NCBI RefSeq assembly: GCF_027625935.1
Contig: NZ_CP115300.1
Location: forward strand, 2,046,001-2,110,000
Source: Streptomyces camelliae
Lineage (GTDB): Bacteria > Actinomycetota > Actinomycetes > Streptomycetales > Streptomycetaceae
Direction of reading: 5' to 3'
DNA length: 64,000 nt
The translations under genes and the position numbers were made by a program. Shown here one piece after another: positions 17,880 to 26,568 of this stretch (position 1 is its first letter; each line of letters opens with the position of its first letter). Below the pieces are notes generated by a model, which saw nothing but the letters and a program-made list of their open reading frames with translations, did not search any database and had not been told where the DNA came from.

Positions 17880-17963
17880 TGGGGGTACCCCCGGTCGAGC
17901 AAAGCCGAGACTGGGGGAGGGTGGGCGCTGGGGGTACCCCCTGCTCGAAGAGCTTGGGGGAGG
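17880..17963 (+). repeat. Two copies of a dispersed GGGGGTACCCCC element
   Basis: Copy one (17880-17921) and copy two (17929-17963) each start TGGGGGTACCCCC, run through a CTCGA-containing middle and end TGGGGGAGG. The KpnI-like palindrome lets each form a hairpin. A third, inverted copy lies at 28243-28287 inside the broken ogt gene. The sequence between 17830 and 18022 otherwise holds no gene. Confidence 0.8.
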
Positions 17964-18022
17964 CACCCGGCACGCGCCGGCAAGCGACCCGACCCCCGGC
18001 CGGCCTCGGTACCGGCAACCAT

Positions 18023-18829
18023 TCAGCTCGCGCCCGCGAAGTGCTCCCCCACCAGCCCCCGCACCACATCCACGTCCCCGGCGATCAACGCCTCCAGCAG
18101 CGCCATGTGCTCCGCCGCGTCGGCGACCAGGTACCCCCGCGCCCTGCGCACCGGCGGCCACTGGGAGCGGCGGTGCAGGTCGGTCGCGGTGCGGACCAGC
18201 TGCTCGTTGCCGGACAGGGAGAGGAGCGCCCCGTGGAAGGCCCGGTCGGACTCCGCGTACGTCGCCGGACAGCCGGCTGCCGCCGCCCGTACCGTCTCCT
18301 CCGCCAGCGGACGCAGTTCGGCCCACCGCTCGGCCGGCACCGTACGGGCGAGCCGCAGCATCACCGGCACCTCGATGAGCGCGCGCACCTCCGCCAGCTC
18401 GGCCAGCTCGCGCGCGCCCCGCTGGACGACCCTGAAGCCCCGGTTGGGCACGACCTCGACGGCGCCCTCCAGGGCGAGCTGCTGCATGGCCTCCCGCACG
18501 GGCGTCGCCGAGACCCCGAAGCGGTCGCCGAGCACCGGTGCCGAGTACACCTCACCCGGCCGCAGCTCGCCGGTGACCAGCGCCGTCCGCAGCGCGTCCA
18601 GGATCTGCCCGCGCACCGAGGAGCGCTGCACCGCCACCCGCGGCTGCGGAACCAGCCGCTCACTGTGCGTGTGCTCGCCCCGGGCACCGGGCAGGGCGGT
18701 CTCCCGCTCCCGCGTGCCGTCCGGGGCCGCGACGGCGCGCGTCTGTGCGGGAACCCGCGCGGAGCCCTGCGTGACCTGCTTCACGGGGTCCACGGGATCC
18801 TCCTGGCGGCTTGTCGGCACTTGGGTCAT
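18023..18829 (-). CDS. GntR-family transcriptional regulator with FCD domain
   Basis: 268 residues. A ~70-residue polar N-terminal extension precedes the winged helix (RGQILDALRTALVTGELRPGEVYSAPVLGDRFGVSATPVREAMQQLALEGAVEVVPNRGFRVV), a textbook GntR motif. The C-terminal FCD-type helical bundle (about 150-265) usually binds a carboxylate effector through a metal. The start is ATG 18829. Neighbours give no hint of the target, so the regulated genes may be elsewhere. Confidence 0.88.
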   Translation of the reverse strand: MTQVPTSRQEDPVDPVKQVTQGSARVPAQTRAVAAPDGTRERETALPGARGEHTHSERLVPQPRVAVQRSSVRGQILDALRTALVTGELRPGEVYSAPVLGDRFGVSATPVREAMQQLALEGAVEVVPNRGFRVVQRGARELAELAEVRALIEVPVMLRLARTVPAERWAELRPLAEETVRAAAAGCPATYAESDRAFHGALLSLSGNEQLVRTATDLHRRSQWPPVRRARGYLVADAAEHMALLEALIAGDVDVVRGLVGEHFAGAS

Positions 18830-19209
18830 TAACGACGAGTTGTTACTTGTCCGTCAAGCACCTTAGGCGCACAACCCGGCGGTGCAAATTCACCCGCCCT
18901 CCCGTGGCGCATGTCTCACCGCGCGTCCACTAAGATCATCACCGGCGGACCACCCGGCCGCGGACCGGCTCCCGGACAGAGAATTCACAACTTCCTCACG
19001 TGCCGCAGGAACTTTCCGAGGAACCACCCGTACGGGTAGTCTTATTCGAACTCAACTCCCGCCCCTCATGCGGCAGTTCGAGCAGAACGCCGTCCTGGGC
19101 ATCCCCTTGCACTTTCTTGGCGGCCTCTTGCCCCGAAACCCCCTGAGGGCCGTCGGGAGTGGGCCACTATGGCGGGCGTTACGCCCTATCCCAATGCAAG
19201 GGACCCCTG
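18830..19209. other. Intergenic region between divergent GntR and DUF2637 genes
   Basis: About 380 bases of lower GC than the flanks, with several AT-rich steps around 18835-18880 and 18980-19060. It must carry both promoters. I see no convincing gene, tRNA or terminator, and could not fix a -10 box with confidence. Confidence 0.45.
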
Positions 19210-20253
19210 ATGAGACTGACCGACATATCGCTGAACTGGCTGCTTCCGGGCGCCGTACTGCTCCTGGGCATGCTGGCGGCGGTGGCGGTGCTCGCGCGCG
19301 GCAAGCGCTCCTCCGGGGAGAACGCGAGCGCGGACGACTCGTGGGAGCGCAGCGAGGAGCGCCGGCGGCGCAAGGAGGCCATCTACGGCACGGCCTCCTA
19401 CGTGCTCCTGTTCTGCTGTGCGGCCGTCGCGGCCGCCCTGTCCTTCCACGGCCTCGTCGGCTTCGGCGAACAGAACCTGGGGCTGACCGACGGCTGGCAG
19501 TACCTGGTGCCGTTCGGCCTGGACGGCGCGGCGATGTTCTGCTCCGTGCTCGCCGTGCGTGAGGCCAGCCACGGTGACGCGGCCCTCGGCTCCCGGATAC
19601 TCGTGTGGATGTTCGCCGCGGCGGCGGCCTGGTTCAACTGGGTGCACGCGCCCCGGGGTGCCGGGCACGCGGGTGCTCCGCAGTTCTTCTCCGGCATGTC
19701 GCTGTCGGCGGCCGTCCTGTTCGACCGGGCGCTGAAGCAGACCCGCCGGGCCGCGCTGCGCGAGCAGGGCCTGGTGCCGCGTCCGCTGCCGCAGATCCGG
19801 ATCGTGCGCTGGCTGCGGGCTCCCCGCGAGACCTACCGGGCCTGGTCGCTGATGCTCCTGGAGGGCGTGCGCAGCCTGGACGAGGCGGTCGAGGAGGTCC
19901 GCGAGGACAAGCGGCAGAAGGAGGAGACCCGCCAGCGCCGGCGCGACCAGCAGCGCATCGAGCGCGCCCAGTTGAAGGCCATCAGCCGGGGCCACCGCGG
20001 TTTCGTGGGCCGGGGCGGCCGGCAGGTCGAGGTGCAGGCGGTGGAGCGCGGCCCCGCCGAGGTGACCGCGGAGCCTGCCATATCGACCGCGGAGCAGCTG
20101 CCCGTCCGCGCCCGTCCCTCCCTTCAGCCGGTCCGCAAGCCGTCCGCTGAGCCGGTGACCGTCGACCTCACCGCGGAGGACGACACCATGGCGCTGCCGC
20201 GCCTGGACTCCCTGGAGCGCAAACTGAAGGACCTGGAGCAGCAGTTCGGCTGA
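19210..20253 (+). CDS. DUF2637-family membrane protein
   Basis: 347 residues. Four hydrophobic segments lie in the first 180 residues: WLLPGAVLLLGMLAAVAVLA, ASYVLLFCCAAVAAALSF, YLVPFGLDGAAMFCSVLAV and ILVWMFAAAAAWFNWVHA. Then comes a charged cytoplasmic region with a strong coiled-coil-like run (EDKRQKEETRQRRRDQQRIERAQLK), and a final LERKLKDLEQQF heptad tail. Relatives are frequent in Streptomyces chromosomes and conjugative plasmids, where similar proteins sit near spread genes, but the function is not established. The ATG at 19210 begins just before the first membrane segment. A strong terminator follows. Confidence 0.8.
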   Translation: MRLTDISLNWLLPGAVLLLGMLAAVAVLARGKRSSGENASADDSWERSEERRRRKEAIYGTASYVLLFCCAAVAAALSFHGLVGFGEQNLGLTDGWQYLVPFGLDGAAMFCSVLAVREASHGDAALGSRILVWMFAAAAAWFNWVHAPRGAGHAGAPQFFSGMSLSAAVLFDRALKQTRRAALREQGLVPRPLPQIRIVRWLRAPRETYRAWSLMLLEGVRSLDEAVEEVREDKRQKEETRQRRRDQQRIERAQLKAISRGHRGFVGRGGRQVEVQAVERGPAEVTAEPAISTAEQLPVRARPSLQPVRKPSAEPVTVDLTAEDDTMALPRLDSLERKLKDLEQQFG

Positions 20254-20273
20254 TGCCGGATCCGCTGTCCGCT

Positions 20274-20316
20274 ACGGGCCGGGGACGTGACCGCACGGGT
20301 CACGTCCCCGGCCCGT
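20274..20316. terminator. Strong bidirectional hairpin terminator
   Basis: A perfect 19-bp stem (20274-20292 with 20298-20316) closes a five-base loop 21 bases after the DUF2637 stop. It sits between convergent genes and can serve both. Confidence 0.85.
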
Positions 20317-20362
20317 TGCGTAGCGTCTGCGAACCATCTGCGGTGTGCGGCCCGCTGCATAA

Positions 20363-20404
20363 GGTCAACCGCATACGGTCAACCGCATACCGCCCACTGC
20401 GTGG
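20363..20404 (-). repeat. Heptanucleotide-period patch in a spacer
   Basis: Consecutive 7-mers read GGTCAAC, CGCATAC, GGTCAAC, CGCATAC, CGCCCAC, TGCGTGG. A 17-base stretch (20371-20387) recurs exactly, inverted, at 49724-49740 inside the beta-galactosidase gene. Other members of the family are at 39883, 40103, 49869 and 58523. Confidence 0.75.
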
Positions 20405-20414
20405 CGACTCGCCC

Positions 20415-20858
20415 TCACGCCGCCTCGGCGCCCAGCTCGAACCACACCGACTTGCCCACCCCGTGCGGCCGTACGCCCCAGGCGTCCGCGAGGGACTGCA
20501 CCAGCACCAGGCCCCGTCCATGGGTGTCGTCGTCCGTGTCCGGCGCTCTCAGCTCGGGTCTACGGGTCACGAAGTCCCGTACCTCCACGCGCAGTCCGCC
20601 CGGCTCCACGACGGCCGTGAGGACCGCGTCGTCGTCGGTGTGGACGAGGGCATTGGTGACCAGTTCGCTGGTGAGCAGTTCGGCGATCTCCGAGCGGCCC
20701 GGTTTGCCCCAGTGCCGCAGCAGTTCGCGCAGCTCCCGGCGGGCCTCGGGCACCGCCCTGAGATCCGCCCGCCCCAGCTTGCGCCGGAGCCGGTGCGCGT
20801 GGTCCGTGCCGGTACCGGTCTCTTCCCCCGTCGTGTCCGTGACAGCCCCGACGACCAT
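20415..20858 (-). CDS. HATPase_c anti-sigma-factor-like ATP-binding protein
   Basis: 147 residues from ATG 20858, which has an excellent GGGGGAGG site; an ATG ten codons upstream lacks one. The GHKL ATPase fold is visible: the N-box ELVTNALVHT near residue 75, a following DDDAVLTAVVEPGGLRVEVRD, and HGRGLVLVQSLADAWGV near the end (G2-like lid). In Streptomyces such short proteins are RsbW/SpoIIAB-type kinases that bind sigma factors or anti-anti-sigma proteins. No partner gene is adjacent. Confidence 0.85.
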   Translation of the reverse strand: MVVGAVTDTTGEETGTGTDHAHRLRRKLGRADLRAVPEARRELRELLRHWGKPGRSEIAELLTSELVTNALVHTDDDAVLTAVVEPGGLRVEVRDFVTRRPELRAPDTDDDTHGRGLVLVQSLADAWGVRPHGVGKSVWFELGAEAA

Positions 20859-21191
20859 GGGACCTCCCCCTCGTGCCTGCCTCTTCATGACCCCCGCCCG
20901 CACGATGCCTGACCCTGCCCCTCCTGGTCGAACACGTTCACGGGGGATGCTTGCCCAGCAGAAACCAGGGCAGTCCTGGCACCCACGCGAGGACCGCTGT
21001 TCGGCCACCACCCGGCGGGGTGCGGGGCGCCCGCCGGAGCGGGCCGCACCCGCCTCATCGCCTCCCGGGACCGCGCTGGGCGCCACGGACGTCCCGCGAC
21101 GGCCGGGCAGATGCGCCCGGCACCGGCCGTCGGCACACCGTCACGCCCCGTGAAACTGGCCGAAATCCGCTCCTCCAGGCTCAGATTTTCC
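20859..21191. other. Intergenic region, nothing recognised
   Basis: About 330 bases upstream of the HATPase gene and downstream of the PoxB-type gene. It would hold the HATPase promoter. Crossing frames are Arg/Pro/Gly-rich shadows, and no dyad or repeat stands out. Confidence 0.45.
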
Positions 21192-22934
21192 TCAAGGGCG
21201 CGGCACGTTGCGCAGGTTGGAGCGGGCCATCTGGAGCATCCGGCCGACTCCGCCGTCCAGCACGATCCTGGACGCGGACAGCGCGAACCCGGTGACCATC
21301 TCGGCGCTGATCTTCGGCGGGATCGACAGCGCGTTGGGATCGGTGACGATGTCCACCAGCGCCGGCCCCTTGTGCCGGAAGGCGTCCTTGAGAGACGCGG
21401 CGAGCTGCCTGGGCTTCTCCACCCGCACCCCGTAGGCGCCGCAGGCCCGTGCCACGGCGGCGAAGTCGGGGTTGGCGTTGGCGGTGCCGTACGAGGGCAG
21501 TCCGGCGACCAGCATCTCCAACTCGACCATGCCGAGGGACGAATTGTTGAACAGCACCACCTTGACCGGAAGGTCGTGCTGCACGAGCGTCAGGAAGTCT
21601 CCCATCAGCATCGAGAAGCCGCCGTCGCCCGACATCGACACCACCTGCCGGCCCCGGTCGGTGAACTGGGCGCCGATGGCCATGGGCAGCGCGTTCGCCA
21701 TCGACCCGTGGGAGAACGAACCGATGATCCTGCGGCGCCCGTTGGGCGAGATGTAACGGGCCGCCCAGACATTGCACATGCCGGTGTCGACCGTGAACAC
21801 CGCGTCGTCGTCGGCGACTTCGTCGAGTACGGCGGCCACGTACTCGGGGTGGATCGGGACGTGCTTGTCGACCTTGCGCGTGTACGCCCTGACCACGCCC
21901 TCCAGCGCGTCGGCGTGCTTCTTCAGCATCTTGTCCAGGAAGCGCCGGTCGGTCTTCTCCGTCACCCGCGGGATCAGACAGCGCAGCGTCTCACGCACGT
22001 CGCCCCACACGGCGAGGTCGAGCCGGGAGCGGCGGCCGAGCACCTCGGGCCGTACGTCGATCTGCGCGATCGTCACGTCGTCGGGCAGGAAGGCGTTGTA
22101 CGGGAAGTCGGTGCCGAGCAGGATCAGCAGGTCGCACTCGTGGGTGGCCTCGTAGGCGGCGCCGTAGCCGAGCAGACCGGACATGCCCACGTCGTACGGG
22201 TTGTCGTACTGGATGAATTCCTTCCCGCGCAGGGCGTGCCCGACCGGAGACTTGATCCTCTCCGCGAACTCCATGACCTCGGCGTGCGCGCCGGCCGTGC
22301 CGCTGCCGCAGAACAGGGTCACCCGCCTCGCCTCGTCGATCATCTTCACGAGCGCGTCAATCTCGGCGTCGCCGGGCCGGACGGTGGGCCGGGAGGTGAC
22401 GAGGGCGCTCTGCGCGGCCTTCTCCGGGGCGGGCTGCGCGGCGATGTCGCCGGGCAGCGAGACGACGCTGACACCGCTCTGCCCGACCGCGTGCTGGATC
22501 GCGGTCTGCAGCAGCCGGGGCATCTGCTTCGGGTGGGAGATCAGTTCGCTGTAGTGGCTGCACTCTGTGAAGAGCCGGTCGGGGTGGGTCTCCTGGAAGT
22601 AGCCGAGACCGATCTCGCTGGAGGGGATGTGCGAAGCGAGCGCGAGCACCGGGGCCATCGAGCGGTGCGCGTCGTGCAGGCCGTTGATCAGGTGGAGGTT
22701 GCCCGGACCGCAGGAACCGGCGCACGCGGCCAGCTTCCCGGTGATCTGGGCCTCGGCACCGGCCGCGAACGCGGCGGTCTCCTCGTGGCGGACGTGGATC
22801 CAGTCGATGGCGGAGTTGCGGCGCACGGCGTCCACGACCGGGTTGAGGCTGTCGCCGACGACCCCGTACAGACGGCGTACGCCGGCGCGGACGAGGATGT
22901 CGACGAACTGCTCGGCTACATTCTGTTTGGCCAT
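21192..22934 (-). CDS. Thiamine-diphosphate enzyme, pyruvate oxidase/dehydrogenase (PoxB) type
   Basis: 580 residues with the three-domain ThDP layout. The N-terminal domain has the catalytic Glu in VRHEETAAFAAGAEA (near 50) and SCGPGNLHLINGLHDAH. The middle domain has GSGTAGAHAEV. The C-terminal domain has the ThDP signature from GDGGFSM to NNSS, about 27 residues apart (near 435-465). Relatives oxidise pyruvate to acetate and CO2 with FAD, delivering electrons to quinones; some are annotated simply as ThDP-requiring enzymes. The start is ATG 22934. It is followed on the opposite side by the PP2C-like gene, transcribed the same way with 27 bases between them. Confidence 0.85.
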   Translation of the reverse strand: MAKQNVAEQFVDILVRAGVRRLYGVVGDSLNPVVDAVRRNSAIDWIHVRHEETAAFAAGAEAQITGKLAACAGSCGPGNLHLINGLHDAHRSMAPVLALASHIPSSEIGLGYFQETHPDRLFTECSHYSELISHPKQMPRLLQTAIQHAVGQSGVSVVSLPGDIAAQPAPEKAAQSALVTSRPTVRPGDAEIDALVKMIDEARRVTLFCGSGTAGAHAEVMEFAERIKSPVGHALRGKEFIQYDNPYDVGMSGLLGYGAAYEATHECDLLILLGTDFPYNAFLPDDVTIAQIDVRPEVLGRRSRLDLAVWGDVRETLRCLIPRVTEKTDRRFLDKMLKKHADALEGVVRAYTRKVDKHVPIHPEYVAAVLDEVADDDAVFTVDTGMCNVWAARYISPNGRRRIIGSFSHGSMANALPMAIGAQFTDRGRQVVSMSGDGGFSMLMGDFLTLVQHDLPVKVVLFNNSSLGMVELEMLVAGLPSYGTANANPDFAAVARACGAYGVRVEKPRQLAASLKDAFRHKGPALVDIVTDPNALSIPPKISAEMVTGFALSASRIVLDGGVGRMLQMARSNLRNVPRP

Positions 22935-22961
22935 GCACCCATGGATGCACAGGGGCGGCCC

Positions 22962-24260
22962 TCACGCCTCCCACACTGCCGCCGCCGTACGGTCGTCGGC
23001 GTAACCCTTCACCCGTACCTGGGCGTCCGCGAGGAACGCGGCAAGGCCCGGCGGGGTACGGCAGGACCAGCGCCGTGCCAGGTAGGCGCAGAGGGCGGGC
23101 TCCCCGCGCAGCGGATCGGCCAGGCCGGCGCTGCACATCACCAGCGCGTCACCCGGGCGGGCGAGCGAGGCACGGAACCGGAACGGCTCGCGCGGCGGCT
23201 CCGGCGCCGGCGCGGGCTCGTACGGGCTCGGCGGGGCCGGGATGCCGAGGTCCATGGTGAGCCGGTCGCCCTCGGGGGTCTCGGCGGGCGTCCCCGCGGC
23301 CTGCGCACCGAAGCCGACGGCGGCCGCGCCGGTGGTGTCCTCGGGCGCGACCTGCGGCTCGATGTCCTGCCAGACGCCGTCCCGCAACCGGAACAGCCCG
23401 CCGTCGCCGACGCCGAAGAACACGCGCGTACGGCAGTCGGGATCGGCCGGCAGCAGCAGACAGCGCAGGCTCGCCGTGTACTCCTCCGGGTCGACGCCCT
23501 GCTCGGCCGCGCTCGCCCGGAGCCGGCCCAGGCTGCGGTCGGTCAGCCGGTGCAGCCCCGACTTCAATTCGCCGCGCCGGGCGGCCCGGATGTCCTCCAC
23601 CAGCCGCAGATGGCTCCGGCCCACGGCGCGCCCGATCCACCGGCACGCCTCGGCAGCGGCCAGATGAGCCCCCGCTGTGGCCCGTACGCCGGTCGCCACG
23701 GCGACGAGCACCAGCGCCTGCTCCCCCGCCCCGAACCGCGCGGTCAGCAAGGCGTCCCGCCGCGGCTCACCCCGGTACCGCGCCGAGTCCCCCCGCAACG
23801 ACACCGCCCGCACCGTGCACGCCCCGTACCGGGCCCCGTCCAGCACGGTGTCCGCGACCAGCTCGGCCAGCCCGTCGGGCTCGGCCGCGGGCAGCGCGGT
23901 GGGCTCGGGGTCGTAGGTGGGGGGTCCGGAGCCCACGTAGTCGAGGGCGGAGGGGGGTGGGGCCGGGACCGGGGGAGCAGCCGGGGCCGGGGGCGGGGCG
24001 GCCGGTGGGGCCGCCGGGGCCGGTTCCAGCGGCTCGGCCTCGGGGGTGGTGGGTGGAGGCTCGGTCGTGCGCTGTGCCGGCAGGACGGCCTCCGGGGGTG
24101 CCGTGTCCGGCGGTCCCGTGACGGTGCTCTTCGCGGAGGCGAAGCGGTCGTCCAGGGAATCGGGCGCGGGCGTGGGGCCCGTGTCCTCGGTGGAGTCGTC
24201 GTACAGCTGTCCCCACCAGTCGTCCTCGGGACGGGCGGGCCTTCCCCCCTGCTGGCTCAT
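22962..24260 (-). CDS. PP2C_2-like protein, probably catalytically degenerate
   Basis: 432 residues from ATG 24260. Residues 1-135 are acidic and then Pro/Ala-rich, disordered. From about 140 to the end the order of elements matches a PP2C phosphatase: RYRGEPRRDALLTARFG, ALVLVAVATGVRATAGAHLAAAEAC, VFFGVGDGGLFRLRDGVW, DALVMCSAGLADPL. The metal-binding Asp expected in the ADG box is missing (VAVATGV), and the later SDG-like Asp is absent (CSAGL), so it may be a binding rather than catalytic module. It is 27 bases upstream of the PoxB-type gene in the same direction. Confidence 0.7.
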   Translation of the reverse strand: MSQQGGRPARPEDDWWGQLYDDSTEDTGPTPAPDSLDDRFASAKSTVTGPPDTAPPEAVLPAQRTTEPPPTTPEAEPLEPAPAAPPAAPPPAPAAPPVPAPPPSALDYVGSGPPTYDPEPTALPAAEPDGLAELVADTVLDGARYGACTVRAVSLRGDSARYRGEPRRDALLTARFGAGEQALVLVAVATGVRATAGAHLAAAEACRWIGRAVGRSHLRLVEDIRAARRGELKSGLHRLTDRSLGRLRASAAEQGVDPEEYTASLRCLLLPADPDCRTRVFFGVGDGGLFRLRDGVWQDIEPQVAPEDTTGAAAVGFGAQAAGTPAETPEGDRLTMDLGIPAPPSPYEPAPAPEPPREPFRFRASLARPGDALVMCSAGLADPLRGEPALCAYLARRWSCRTPPGLAAFLADAQVRVKGYADDRTAAAVWEA

Positions 24261-24733
24261 GTTCCTGATTGTCCACCGCACGGGCCGCGGGAAAACGGGG
24301 CATCGGGAAAATCCGGCGCACCCGGGCATCTCGAACGGCGCGGTCGGGTGACAGAGTGAACAGCCGTACGGGCAACCGCTGATGGCCGCCGGGCGGCCCC
24401 ACCCCCCACGGGAGGACCGCCCGGCGACGCCTGGTCGTGGCCCGGCCCCGCATCCCCTTCGCATGTCTCGCACGCGCACGGGCCCGGGCCACGGTCCGTG
24501 CGACCGGGCCGCCGCGGGCGGCACCGGTCGGATGGCCGGATCGTGGCTTGGTTTCCTGGGACTGAGCTGTGCATCGCCATCGCGACCACGCGTCCCGGGT
24601 GCTGCCACCTTGGCAGAGTCACCCGCGCTGCGGCGATGATGTTCCGCGGCGGGTTTGCGCCGTGGCCGGTTCCCGCCAGGCCGCGCCCGCCCAGGCAGGT
24701 CTTGTCGGTGGCGTGTGGGAGGGGCGGAGGCCG
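24261..24733. other. Divergent intergenic region with a long-loop dyad
   Basis: About 470 bases between the PP2C-like gene and the TrmB/LuxR regulator. A perfect 10-bp inverted repeat (24387-24396 with 24417-24426) encloses a 20-base loop. Since transcription diverges here it is unlikely to be a terminator and may be chance in such GC-rich DNA. No gene is supported. Confidence 0.45.
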
Positions 24734-25714
24734 ATGCTGGCAGCGATAGGGCTGGACGACACGCACGAGGCGGCGTACCGGGCACTGGTGTCCGTCGGCG
24801 CGGCCGATGTGAGCGATCTGGCGCGCCGCCTGACGCTGGCCGAGCCGGACACCGAGCGGGCGCTGCGCCGGCTGGAGCGGCAGGGGCTTGCCGCGCAGTC
24901 CCCCGCCCGGCCGGGCCGCTGGGTGGCGGCGCCGCCGGGGGTGGCCCTCGGGGCGCTGCTCACCCAGCAGCGGCACGAGCTGGAGCAGGCGGAGCTGGCG
25001 GCGGCGCTGCTCGCGCAGGAGTACCGGGCGGCGGCGGCCCAGCCGGCGGTGCACGACCTGGTGGAGGTGGTGACCGGCGCGGCGGCGGTCGCCCAGCGCT
25101 TTCTGCAGTTGCAGCTGGGCGCGGCGCAGGAGGTGTGTGCGCTGGTCACCGCCGATCCGGTCGTGGTGTCCGGCATGGAGAACGAGGCGGAGGAGCAGGC
25201 GGCCGCGCGCGGGGTGCACTACCGGGTGGTCGTGGAGCGCGCTGTGCTGGACCTGCCGCACGCGCTGACCGAGCTGACGGCCGCGCTGGGCCGGGACGAG
25301 CGGGTGCGGGTGGTGGACCGGGTGCCGACGAAGCTCGTGGTGGCCGACCGCTCCCTGGCGATGGTGCCGCTGACCTCGACGACGGCCGAGCCGGCCGCGG
25401 TGGTGGTGCATGCCAGCGGCCTGCTGGAGCTGCTGAGCGGGTTGTTCGAGTCGGTGTGGCGGGAGGCGCTGCCGCTGCGGCTGGGCACGTCGGGGGTGAC
25501 CGAGGAACAGCCGGACGGCCCGGACGGCACCGATCTGGAGGTGCTGTCACTGCTGCTGGCCGGGCTGACCGACGTGAGCGTGGCCAAACAGCTCGACCTG
25601 GGCCTGCGGACCGTGCAGCGCCGGGTACGGCGACTGATGGAACTGGCCGGGGTGACGACCCGGCTGCAACTGGGCTGGCACGCGTACGAGCGGGGCTGGG
25701 TGACCCGCTCGTAG
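24734..25714 (+). CDS. Transcriptional regulator with TrmB-type and LuxR-type HTH
   Basis: 326 residues. The N-terminus (about 1-65) is a TrmB-like winged helix (LDDTHEAAYRALVSVGAADVSDLARRLTLAEPDTERALRRLERQGLA). A PLDc-like sensor region fills the middle. The last ~65 residues form a LuxR/GerE helix-turn-helix (LEVLSLLLAGLTDVSVAKQLDLGLRTVQRRVRRLMELAGVTTRLQLG). This architecture is common in Streptomyces, often beside biosynthetic or transport genes, but no target is evident here. The start ATG 24734 has GGGGCGGAGG just upstream. Confidence 0.85.
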   Translation: MLAAIGLDDTHEAAYRALVSVGAADVSDLARRLTLAEPDTERALRRLERQGLAAQSPARPGRWVAAPPGVALGALLTQQRHELEQAELAAALLAQEYRAAAAQPAVHDLVEVVTGAAAVAQRFLQLQLGAAQEVCALVTADPVVVSGMENEAEEQAAARGVHYRVVVERAVLDLPHALTELTAALGRDERVRVVDRVPTKLVVADRSLAMVPLTSTTAEPAAVVVHASGLLELLSGLFESVWREALPLRLGTSGVTEEQPDGPDGTDLEVLSLLLAGLTDVSVAKQLDLGLRTVQRRVRRLMELAGVTTRLQLGWHAYERGWVTRS

Positions 25715-25719
25715 GCATC

Positions 25720-26040
25720 CGCGGGCTTCTCGGGGGCTCTCCGGTCGGCGTCACGAGCCCTGCTCGGCTGTCGGGGGACTTGTCGGCGTCTCGTGAGCGA
25801 TCGGTGTCTCGTGAGCTCCGGTCGGCGTCTCGAACACTGCTGCGCGGCTTCTCGCGGGGCCCGCCGACGCCCCGTGGGCTCCCGGCCGGCGTCCCGCAAG
25901 GCTCCCGCCCGCCGGCCGTAGCGGCGCCTCGAACGCTCGTGCCCGGCTTCTCGGGGGCTCCCGCCCGGCTGCTCGTGCGCTCTCGTCCGCTCCGGCCGGC
26001 CGGCGGCCTGCCGTTCCGTGGCTTCTCCGGCACTCTGGGC
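25720..26040. repeat. Degenerate repeat-rich spacer
   Basis: About 320 bases with recurring GGCTTCTCGGGGGCTC-like and CCGGTCGGCGTCTCG-like blocks at irregular spacing (for example 25729, 25746, 25780, 25820, 25850, 25948). No gene is supported on either strand. It looks like an eroded tandem array. Confidence 0.55.
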
Positions 26041-26042
26041 AG

Positions 26043-26525
26043 ATGGGAGTGTCGCAACTCCTGCTGGTCGGCGTGGTCGTCGTGCTCGGCCTGTGCGGAG
26101 TGCTGGTGCCCGGGGTGCCGGGGTCGTGGCTGGTGTGGGCCGCCGTGCTCTGGTGGGCACTGTCGGATCCCCAGCCGGTGGCCTGGGGCGTCCTGGTGGG
26201 CGCCACGGCGGTGCTGCTGCTGTCGCTCGCGGTGCGCTGGGCGCTGCCGCCGCGCCGGCTGCGGCAGAGCGGCGCCACGCCCCGGATGGCGGTGTACGCG
26301 GGCGCCGGGGCCTTCCTCGGCTTCGTACTGCTTCCGGTACTGGGCGCGCTGCCCGGCTTCATGGCCGGGATCTATGTGCACGAGCGGCTGCGGCTGGGCC
26401 GCCGCGGGGAGGCGATGGCCGCCCTGCGCACGGCGATGCGCTCGGGCGGCTCCAGCGTGCTGGCCGAACTGTTCGCCTGCCTGCTGATCGCGGGGGCGTG
26501 GCTGGGGGCGGTGCTGTGGGGGTGA
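26043..26525 (+). CDS. DUF456-family membrane protein
   Basis: 160 residues, four hydrophobic stretches. The opening VGVVVVLGLCGVLVPGVPGSWLVWAAVLWWAL matches DUF456 (a PGLPG-like turn between two helices). The remainder has GAGAFLGFVLLPVLGALPGFMAGIYVHERLRLG and a C-terminal ELFACLLIAGAWLGAVLW helix. Function is unknown for the family. The ATG at 26043 starts directly at the first helix. It converges on the SGNH hydrolase gene with 43 bases between stops. Confidence 0.82.
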   Translation: MGVSQLLLVGVVVVLGLCGVLVPGVPGSWLVWAAVLWWALSDPQPVAWGVLVGATAVLLLSLAVRWALPPRRLRQSGATPRMAVYAGAGAFLGFVLLPVLGALPGFMAGIYVHERLRLGRRGEAMAALRTAMRSGGSSVLAELFACLLIAGAWLGAVLWG

Positions 26526-26568
26526 CGGGCGGACCGCAGTGCCACAGTGCCGCCGCCGAACCGACGTT

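Noticed and set aside
24387..24426. 10-bp inverted repeat as a terminator
   Set aside because: Lies between divergent genes and has a 20-base loop; more likely chance in GC-rich DNA.
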